Shown in pieces: positions 5,426 through 9,481 of a stretch of 9,481 nucleotides of DNA. The number at the start of each line of letters is the position of its first letter. Within the stretch, counting starts at the first letter, position 1. The notes beneath the pieces were generated by a model. The model worked only from the letters and a program-made list of their open reading frames with translations, did no database searches and was not told where the DNA came from. A program made the translations under genes and the position numbers. Origin of the DNA: Clostridia bacterium (GTDB lineage Bacteria > Bacillota > Clostridia > Christensenellales > Borkfalkiaceae); the NCBI GenBank assembly GCA_017421905.1, contig JAFOHH010000050.1, positions 1-9,481 on the forward strand, read 5' to 3'.

Positions 5426-5925
5426 AAAAACGCTTTTCCCTGCAAATAAAGGAAAAAAAGCATATCGAAAAAAAGGAAATTTCCTGCTGCTTTACCGGGC
5501 ACAGAACGGTTGGCGAGGATTTAGACGTTTGCGAGCTGAAAAGCGTTATAAAACGGGTAGCGCAGCAGGGCTATACGCGGTTTTTGTGCGGCATGGCGGT
5601 GGGGTTTGATAGCCTTTGCTTTGACGTTTGCGAAGAGCTGAAACAAGAACTGCCGCAAATAACGCTTGTAGCGTGCGTGCCGTGCGAAAATCAGGATGCG
5701 TACTTTTCTAAAAGCGAAAAAGCGGCGTACCGTGCCCGCTTAAAGCGTGCGGACGAGGTTATCGTGCTATCTCCCCGTTACTTCGAGGGGTGTATGCAGG
5801 TGCGCAACCGCTATATGGTAGACCACAGCTCCGTTTTAATTACCTATTTAAGAAAGGAAGAGGGCGGCGCGTTTTATACCAGCACCTACGGCGAAAAGAA
5901 AATGACCCAGCAAATTTTAGTATGA
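5422..5925 (+). CDS. SLOG-superfamily (DUF1273/YpsA-like) protein
   Basis: Encodes 167 residues from a GTG start that overlaps the rsmG stop (GTGA), with AAAGGAG about nine bases upstream, so it is probably translationally coupled to rsmG. After a lysine-rich leader of about 18 residues the protein has 'SCCFTGHR' (21-28), the glycine motif 'FLCGMAVGFDSLCFDVCEEL' (54-73), 'LVACVPCENQ' (82-91), 'ADEVIVLS' (110-117) and 'GCMQVRNRYMVDHSSVLITY' (123-142). This is the pattern of the DUF1273 branch of the SLOG (SMF/DprA-LOG) Rossmann-like superfamily, which is thought to bind nucleotide-type ligands; Bacillus YpsA is a distant relative. The usual GGAxGFD motif appears as GMAVGFD. The exact ligand and role are unknown. 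A terminator begins at its stop codon. Confidence 0.85.
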   Translation: MKKRFSLQIKEKKHIEKKEISCCFTGHRTVGEDLDVCELKSVIKRVAQQGYTRFLCGMAVGFDSLCFDVCEELKQELPQITLVACVPCENQDAYFSKSEKAAYRARLKRADEVIVLSPRYFEGCMQVRNRYMVDHSSVLITYLRKEEGGAFYTSTYGEKKMTQQILV

Positions 5926-5956
5926 GAGGAGCGGAGAACGCGTTCCTCTCTTTTTT
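5924..5956 (+). terminator. Intrinsic terminator of the rsmG operon
   Basis: GAGAGGA (5924-5930) pairs with TCCTCTC (5944-5950) around an inner GAACGCGTTC palindrome, followed by six Ts (5951-5956). The left arm begins within the stop codon of the SLOG gene. Confidence 0.85.
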
Positions 5957-5987
5957 ATTGTTTTTCGGAAAAGAGGAACGCCTTTTT
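5941..5987. terminator. Second, overlapping terminator hairpin
   Basis: CGTTCCTCT (5941-5949) is an exact inverted repeat of AGAGGAACG (5972-5980), followed by a second T-run (5983-5988). It shares its left arm with the right arm of the first terminator, so the two hairpins are mutually exclusive in RNA. Confidence 0.6.
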
Positions 5988-5999
5988 TGTCCGCTTTAT

Positions 6000-6030
6000 T
6001 GTCATTCTGGAGCGCAAGCGAAGAATCTCA
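6000..6030 (+). repeat. Probable dispersed intergenic repeat ('TGTCATTCTGGAGCG...' type)
   Basis: TGTCATTCTGGAGCG, continuing with GCAAGCGAAGAATCTC, closely resembles a short intergenic motif (TGTCATTCTGAGCG, then GAAGAATCTC) that I recall from many bacterial genomes. It has inverted ATTCT/AGAAT ends. No second copy lies in this window, so the repeat status rests on recognition rather than on internal evidence. Confidence 0.45.
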
Positions 6031-6073
6031 AACGAAAAGCCTTTCAAACGCAGCGTTGTAAGTTCTTTCGTAG

Positions 6074-6093
6074 GGCGGGGGCTTGCTCCCGCC
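6074..6093. repeat. GC-rich hairpin element (GGCGGGGGC/GCTCCCGCC)
   Basis: GGCGGGGGC (6074-6082) pairs with GCTCCCGCC (6085-6093) with one G-T pair; the tip must open to a CTTG loop. It lies in non-coding DNA about 45 bases after the 6000-6030 repeat and looks like a dispersed palindromic element. No T-run follows, so a terminator is unlikely. Confidence 0.45.
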
Positions 6094-6157
6094 GGATAAA
6101 CAACCCCCAACGCCAAAAGTATAACCGCACGTTATAGAAGGTATAAAAAACTACGTA

Positions 6158-6186
6158 TTGACAGCGGCGTTTTATTATAATATAAT
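6158..6186 (+). promoter_or_regulatory. Perfect sigma-A promoter for the lipoprotein gene
   Basis: TTGACA (6158-6163) and TATAAT (6181-6186) are separated by exactly 17 bases. Transcription should begin near 6193, giving an 88-base leader before the ATG at 6281. Confidence 0.9.
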
Positions 6187-6194
6187 AAAAAAGA

Positions 6195-6256
6195 GGGGTA
6201 GCCCAACCCCTTACCCAAGGCTTTTGCGGAGAACCGCCCGCCCTTTGCAAAAAGCC
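6195..6256 (+). promoter_or_regulatory. Structured 5' leader of the lipoprotein mRNA
   Basis: Three potential stems occur between promoter and gene: GGGGT/ACCCC (6195-6210), GCGG-AGAA-CCGC (6226-6237), and an outer GGCTTTTGC/GCAAAAAGCC pairing (6219-6227 with 6247-6256, one bulged A) that competes with or encloses the middle one. I do not recognise a known riboswitch. It could be regulatory or simply relic repeat sequence. Confidence 0.35.
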
Positions 6257-6280
6257 AAAAAAATAAAAGGAGAAAAGACT

Positions 6281-6988
6281 ATGAAAAAAGTAGCATGTAT
6301 GTTAATTGTAATTTTTTCGCTATTTACCTTTGTTGGGTGTAGCGGAGAAATGGACGCATTACAAAAAGAGCTTACCGAGCTACAACAAACGGTAGCGGAG
6401 CAGGCGGAAAAAATAGCCGAGCTGGAGGCAGCCAAAGCCGCCCAAGCGGAAACGATTGCCGCCCTGCAAAACGCAGAAAACCTTTCCGCAGAAGAAATTG
6501 CCGCGTTGGAGGCACAGCTTGCCGAGCAGGAAAGTTATCTTGCAACCCTTATCCCCAAGGGCGCGTTTTGTTCCTTGCAAACGGCGTATGATAACGGCTG
6601 GCTGACGGATAAGGATCTTAAGGATATCGCATATTATTATAAAGTTATAACAGATCCCTCTATTACCGATTCAAAGGTAACTAGCGCGGTTTATAATTCC
6701 GATTATGTAGATGCTCTTACTCTTTATGCTATGAAACTAACGTATATTGAGGAAGAAAGGCAAAAGTATTGGCCTAAAACAACAAGAAAGCCAAGAGATA
6801 TCTTTTTTGGACATATTTATGGAAGATTTGGACCAAATGCAAAATGTTTTGTACTTAAATTGAGTGCACTACGCTTAGTTGGTCAACCTGTTATAGAACC
6901 TTATTTTAGAGATGAAAAAATAGGAAAATATACGTTTAAAAACTATTGTGAAAGGTGTATTTACGTATGGTATCCGATAGAGGGTTAA
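6281..6988 (+). CDS. Coiled-coil lipoprotein of unknown function
   Basis: Encodes 235 residues from ATG 6281, chosen because AAAAGGAG lies just upstream and a lipoprotein signal follows at once. Residues 1-19 are a basic, hydrophobic signal peptide ending 'FTFVGC', so Cys20 should be lipidated and the protein anchored outside the membrane. Residues about 24-88 are heptad-like and Ala/Glu/Leu/Gln-rich ('LQQTVAEQAEKIAELEAA'), a clear coiled coil. Then comes 'IPKGAFCSLQTAYDNGWLTDKDL' (91-113) and a C-terminal domain with 'GHIYGRFGPNAKCFVLKLSA' (177-196), ending 'CIYVWYPIEG'. I recall similar coiled-coil lipoproteins in uncultured clostridia but know of no function. From about base 6620 the sequence becomes markedly AT-rich with different codons (AGA, AAA, TAT), unlike its 5' half and neighbours, suggesting a mosaic gene. 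It has its own promoter and a downstream terminator. Confidence 0.85.
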   Translation: MKKVACMLIVIFSLFTFVGCSGEMDALQKELTELQQTVAEQAEKIAELEAAKAAQAETIAALQNAENLSAEEIAALEAQLAEQESYLATLIPKGAFCSLQTAYDNGWLTDKDLKDIAYYYKVITDPSITDSKVTSAVYNSDYVDALTLYAMKLTYIEEERQKYWPKTTRKPRDIFFGHIYGRFGPNAKCFVLKLSALRLVGQPVIEPYFRDEKIGKYTFKNYCERCIYVWYPIEG

Positions 6989-6998
6989 GGAGAAAAGT

Positions 6999-7031
6999 AT
7001 GAAAAAGAAAAAAAGCGGGTTTCTTCGATAA
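6999..7031 (+). CDS. Ten-codon ORF with a strong ribosome binding site; possible gene remnant
   Basis: ATG at 6999 reads MKKKKSGFLR then TAA. It is preceded by AAGGAG (6987-6992), which overlaps the lipoprotein stop, at a good spacing (six bases). It is followed 20 bases later by a terminator. A lysine-rich start followed by GFL looks like the beginning of a membrane or secreted protein cut off after ten codons, so a truncated gene is plausible; a genuine tiny peptide cannot be ruled out. Confidence 0.3.
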   Translation: MKKKKSGFLR

Positions 7032-7050
7032 AAATTAAAAAAGAAACAGT

Positions 7051-7087
7051 AAAAGTCTCAAAAGGAAATACCCTTTGGGACTTTTTT
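7051..7087 (+). terminator. Intrinsic terminator after the lipoprotein gene
   Basis: AAAAGTCTCAAAAGG (7051-7065) pairs with CCCTTTGGGACTTTT (7071-7085) apart from one G-T pair and one mismatch, around the loop AAATA. The stem is followed by TT within a six-T run (7082-7087). Confidence 0.85.
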
Positions 7088-7193
7088 CATTCAACCAAAA
7101 ATATAAAAAACCAAAAAAGAATTACCGAATATTTTTATACAGAGGGCCGTAGGCGGCGCAGGCGCGGAAATCCTTTCCTTCTTCGTCCATGCC

Positions 7194-7285
7194 AAAGCTG
7201 TTCCACGCAGGGGGCTTTCCCTTTCTTTTTGGGCTAGAATTACGGCTATTAGGGGAAAAGCTGCGGGGCTTTCCCCTTCTTTTTT
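7194..7285 (+). repeat. Degenerate direct repeat in the pre-gerA gap
   Basis: AAAGCTG plus GGGGGCTTTCCCTTTCTTTTT (within 7194-7230) recurs as AAAGCTG plus GGGGCTTTCCCCTTCTTTTTT (within 7257-7285), the second copy lacking about nine bases. A weaker third copy may lie at 7165-7185. On the minus strand the three copies read as spaced KKEGESP, QKERESP and KKERISAP segments. I see no gene in 7088-7349; the rest has no recognisable element and no convincing promoter for gerAA. Confidence 0.5.
7251..7285 (+). terminator. Terminator-like hairpin upstream of gerAA
   Basis: AGGGGAAA-A-GC (7251-7261, one bulged A) pairs with GC-TTTCCCCT (7268-7277) around the loop TGCGGG, followed by TCTTTTTT (7278-7285). 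It sits 65 bases before the gerAA start, so it may insulate the germination operon or act as an attenuator in its leader. Confidence 0.55.
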
Positions 7286-7349
7286 CGCATAAACGGCAAA
7301 GGAAAGGCGCAAACTGAAAAAAAGGATGCGTTTAAGGAGGAAACGGGCG

Positions 7350-8855
7350 TTGAAACTTTCAAAAAAAGCGCAAAAAAATGCGGATATTTTGCTTGCGGCG
7401 TGTAAGGGTAGCGACGTGCTTTGCCACCCCTTTACGGTGGGCGGAAGACCTGCCGCGCTTGTATTTTTAGACGGCGTTGCCGATAAAGCGGCGATTGGCG
7501 AGCAGGTGCTTAAACCGCTTTTGGGGCAAACGCAACCGCTTTGTAGCGACAGGGAGGTTGTTTCCGCCCTATTTGCGTGCGAAATAAAAAGCCAAACGGA
7601 GATAGGGGAGGCGGCCGCCGCTATGCTTGCCGGAGACCCCGCTTTGTTTATAGAAGGCATTGCAACCGCCTTTATCGTGGGAGTAAAAAAACCGCCCGCA
7701 CGCGCCGTGATGGAGCCGCCCACTTCGGTTGTTATCAAAGGGCCGAGAGAGGGGTTTATAGAGGAAATTAAAACCAACCTTTCGCTGGTAAGAAAGCGTT
7801 TAACGGCAAAACAGCTGGTGGTGGATTGGCTTACGGTGGGGAAGTATTCTCACACCAAAATAGCGGTGGTATATCTTGCGGACGTAGCGAGCAAAACGTG
7901 CGCGGAGGAAATAAAAATGCGCATAGGAGGGATGAAGATAGACCAGGTGACGGATTCTTCTTACCTCGTACCTTTTCTCGCTAGCGGTGCGCCCGTAAAG
8001 CAGGTTGGGCAAACGGAAAAGCCCGACGTTTTTGCGGCGAAACTATGCGAGGGGCGGGTGGGAATTTTAGTAGACGGTAGCCCTATTGCCTTAACCTTGC
8101 CGTATATGCTTTTAGAGGACCTGCAAAGCGCCGAGGATTATTACGGCGGCGCGGCGCGCGCAACCTTTTCTCGCATCATACGATTAATTGCGGCAAGCGT
8201 TTCCGTGCTACTCCCTGGGGCGTACGTTGCGGCGCAACTCTTTCATTTGCAAACCATACCCTTAAAGCTGTTTTTATCGGTTGCGGGCGCAATTAGGGGA
8301 ATACCGCTATCCCCCTCGCTGGAAATGCTACTCGTGCTCGTTATTTTCGAGCTATTAACCGAGGCAAGCGTGCGCATGCCCAAATACGTGGGGCTCGCCC
8401 TTTCCGTTGTGGGGGCGCTGGTGCTTGGCGATACCGCCGTGCGCGCAGGGCTTATTTCCACCCCTGCCATATTAATTATGGCAATTAGCGGCATTTCCCT
8501 TTACACCGTGCCCGACCTTGTAGGGGAGCTTTCCGTTTTGCGCCTGTTAACGCTTGTGGTTGCAGGCATTTTCGGCGGATACGGCGTGGCCGTTTTGGGG
8601 GTGGGGACGGCAATTTTCGTGCTATCGGTGGAAAACTACGGAACGCCCCTCCTTGCCCCTTTTGCACCGCGCATCACCGCCGACTTAAAGGACGGAATGG
8701 TAAAGGAAGGTCTTTTATCGCAGCAGCGCCGCCCACGGGCACTTGGCGTGCAAAACGAAACGCGGCTTATCCCCTTCTCCGAAAGAAAAGAGGAAAAAGG
8801 TAGAGCCGTGCGCGCGGAAAAAGACCAAACCACCAAAGGAGGAAAGCGGTTATGA
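7350..8855 (+). CDS. gerAA: Spore germination receptor subunit A (GerAA family), probable TTG start
   Basis: Encodes 501 residues from TTG 7350. GerA-type A subunits form nutrient receptors in the spore inner membrane with B and C subunits. Family blocks are clear: 'EPPTSVVIKGPREGFIEEIK' (122-141), 'GRVGILVDGSPIALTLPY' (235-252), 'EDLQSAEDYY' (256-265), 'MPKYVGLALSVVGALVLGD' (343-361) and 'VRAGLISTPAILIMAISGI' (364-382). The N-terminal 250 residues are the soluble domain, followed by several transmembrane segments (about 273-295, 304-320, 325-336, 346-360, 369-390, 396-432) and a charged tail. I prefer TTG 7350 because AAGGAGG (7334-7340) lies nine bases upstream; an in-frame ATG at 7326 would put this site inside the gene. 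The segment after 'GGMKIDQVTDSSYL' is less like other GerAA than the rest. The stop overlaps gerAB as ATGA. Confidence 0.92.
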   Translation: MKLSKKAQKNADILLAACKGSDVLCHPFTVGGRPAALVFLDGVADKAAIGEQVLKPLLGQTQPLCSDREVVSALFACEIKSQTEIGEAAAAMLAGDPALFIEGIATAFIVGVKKPPARAVMEPPTSVVIKGPREGFIEEIKTNLSLVRKRLTAKQLVVDWLTVGKYSHTKIAVVYLADVASKTCAEEIKMRIGGMKIDQVTDSSYLVPFLASGAPVKQVGQTEKPDVFAAKLCEGRVGILVDGSPIALTLPYMLLEDLQSAEDYYGGAARATFSRIIRLIAASVSVLLPGAYVAAQLFHLQTIPLKLFLSVAGAIRGIPLSPSLEMLLVLVIFELLTEASVRMPKYVGLALSVVGALVLGDTAVRAGLISTPAILIMAISGISLYTVPDLVGELSVLRLLTLVVAGIFGGYGVAVLGVGTAIFVLSVENYGTPLLAPFAPRITADLKDGMVKEGLLSQQRRPRALGVQNETRLIPFSERKEEKGRAVRAEKDQTTKGGKRL

Positions 8856-9481
8856 AAACCCCAAAAGGTTTCGCAAAAGCAAAAGAAGGGATAGCCCCCG
8901 AGCAAGAATGCCCCCAAAAGGAGGAGCGGTCAGCAAAAACCGCCTTAAACATGCAAACCGCAGGAGAAAGGAGGGCAAAAATCGTCTTAAAAGCGCAAAA
9001 CGAGGAGGAGCCGTCGGCAAAAACCGCCTTAAACGCGCAAAACGAGGGGAAACTGTCGCTAAAAGCTGCTACCGTTTGCCCTAAAACGAGTTTTTCCCCC
9101 CAACAAAAAGGATTGATTGCGCCGCGCCAGATAGCGTTTTTATACGCCGCTTTTTTGCCTATTAGCAAAACGATATTTTTGCCTTCTCTCTTTGCCGCAC
9201 GGGCAGGGCACGCGCTTTTATTTCCGCTCATTTTATCGCTGGCAATGGATTTTTTCACCTTGGTTTTGGTGCTTTCCCTTGCCGCGCACGGGGAGGGGTT
9301 TCCTTCCGTTTTATACCGCGCGTTCGGCAGGGTGGGCGGTAAAATCGTACTGGCGGTGCTTGCCGCAGCCTTGCTTGTACAAGCGTTTTTGCCGCTTGGG
9401 GAGGAGAGGCTTTTTATTCAGCTTGCCTTGTACGAAACGGCGCCCTCCCTTTTTTACGTTGCGCCCCTGTTTTTGCTGGCG
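8852..9481 (+). CDS. gerAB: Spore germination permease (GerAB-like), repeat-bearing N-terminal extension; 3' end missing
   Basis: ATG 8852 overlaps the gerAA stop (ATGA) and has AAAGGAGG (8835-8842) nine bases upstream. 210 codons are open to the window edge. Residues 1-86 are hydrophilic and contain three 14-residue repeats. The membrane part begins at 'KGLIAPRQIAFLYAAFLPIS' (86-105), followed by 'KTIFLPSLFAARAGHALLFPLILSLAMDFF' spread over 106-135, further hydrophobic segments at 120-145 and 162-182, and 'ALYETAPSLFYVAPLFLLA' at the end. The opening (ISPRQ-like motif, FLPSLFA, LYE.AP) resembles GerAB-type spore permeases of the APC superfamily, ligand-binding subunits of germinant receptors. 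Family assignment rests on this and on following gerAA; many GerAB proteins begin directly at the first transmembrane helix, so the extension is odd. No better internal start is visible: ATG 8951 lacks a ribosome binding site. Confidence 0.8.
   Translation, partial: MKTPKGFAKAKEGIAPEQECPQKEERSAKTALNMQTAGERRAKIVLKAQNEEEPSAKTALNAQNEGKLSLKAATVCPKTSFSPQQKGLIAPRQIAFLYAAFLPISKTIFLPSLFAARAGHALLFPLILSLAMDFFTLVLVLSLAAHGEGFPSVLYRAFGRVGGKIVLAVLAAALLVQAFLPLGEERLFIQLALYETAPSLFYVAPLFLLA
8932..9057 (+). repeat. Three tandem 42-bp repeats in the 5' end of gerAB
   Basis: Units begin at 8932, 8974 and 9016, each near [A/G]GCAAAAACCGCCTTAAA, with a degenerate fourth start at 9058. The 42-base period keeps the frame: the units encode AKTALNMQTAGERR, AKIVLKAQNEEEPS and AKTALNAQNEGKLS, then LKAATV. 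Units 2 and 3 are the most alike. Confidence 0.9.

Noticed and set aside
6158..6280. N-terminal extension of the lipoprotein from an upstream ATG at 6158
   Set aside because: That ATG lacks a ribosome binding site and would bury the lipoprotein signal peptide 41 residues inside the protein; also the frame passes through the perfect promoter.
7091..7777. Long minus-strand open frame (228 codons) antisense to gerAA
   Set aside because: Most of it is the complement of the conserved GerAA domain, its composition is Ser/Ala-rich as expected for an antisense shadow, and there is no ribosome binding site or recognisable family. gerAA explains the sequence.
8932..9057. Tandem repeats considered as a CRISPR array
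   Set aside because: The units are contiguous 42-bp in-frame coding repeats without unique spacers and without cas genes nearby.
8743..9084. Plus-strand frame with Lys/Arg-rich repeats (GKNRLK-type)
   Set aside because: It is an out-of-frame reading of the 42-bp repeats. The gerAB frame has the ribosome binding site, the ATGA overlap and continues into membrane helices.
8767..9258. Minus-strand open frame across the gerAA-gerAB junction
   Set aside because: It is antisense to two genes with overlapping ATGA coupling and strong ribosome binding sites, and its repeats are the complement of the in-frame gerAB repeats.

Overview
The window looks like a piece of a chromosome from an endospore-forming member of the Bacillota, most likely class Clostridia. 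The evidence is a GerA-type spore germination operon at the right end, strong AGGAGG-type ribosome binding sites, consensus sigma-A promoters, the rpmH-rnpA-yidD-yidC-jag cluster, and an origin with a DnaA-trio. I cannot name a genus. The mixed AT/GC composition and short dispersed hairpin repeats would suit an uncultured gut clostridial lineage, but that is inference.

The window is centred on a probable replication origin (about 4346-4729). Every gene left of it is on the minus strand and every gene right of it is on the plus strand, so all are transcribed away from it. Leftward from the origin run dnaN (sliding clamp), rpmH (ribosomal protein L34, with its own perfect promoter), rnpA (RNase P protein), yidD, yidC (membrane insertase) and jag/khpB (KH-R3H RNA-binding protein). 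After a gap with a perfect inverted repeat comes a partial DUF559/Vsr-like nuclease gene that runs off the left edge. Rightward run rsmG (16S rRNA G527 methyltransferase) and an overlapping SLOG/DUF1273-like gene, closed by terminators.

The gene order is rearranged compared with the classical Bacillus order (rsmG-mnmG-mnmE-jag-yidC-rnpA-rpmH / oriC / dnaA-dnaN). dnaA is not beside the origin, dnaN points into rpmH, mnmE and mnmG are missing from the cluster, and rsmG sits on the opposite side of oriC. The intergenic region still carries about six DnaA-box-like sequences, and directly upstream of dnaN a DnaA box, a GC-rich patch, six DnaA-trios and an AT-rich tract in the order of a basal unwinding system.

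From 5926 to 7349 the region is accessory in character: tandem terminators, two short hairpin-forming repeats, a perfect promoter, a structured leader, a coiled-coil lipoprotein whose 3' half is much more AT-rich than its 5' half, a 10-codon ORF, and further terminators and degenerate repeats. From 7350 a spore germination operon begins: gerAA (probably starting at TTG) overlaps gerAB by ATGA. The gerAB product has an unusual N-terminal extension built from 14-residue tandem repeats, and the gene is cut by the window end.

I found no CRISPR array, tRNA, rRNA, insertion sequence or defence cassette. The most interesting items are the dnaA-less origin with an intact trio element, the apparently leaderless rsmG, the repeat-bearing GerAB, and the mosaic lipoprotein.
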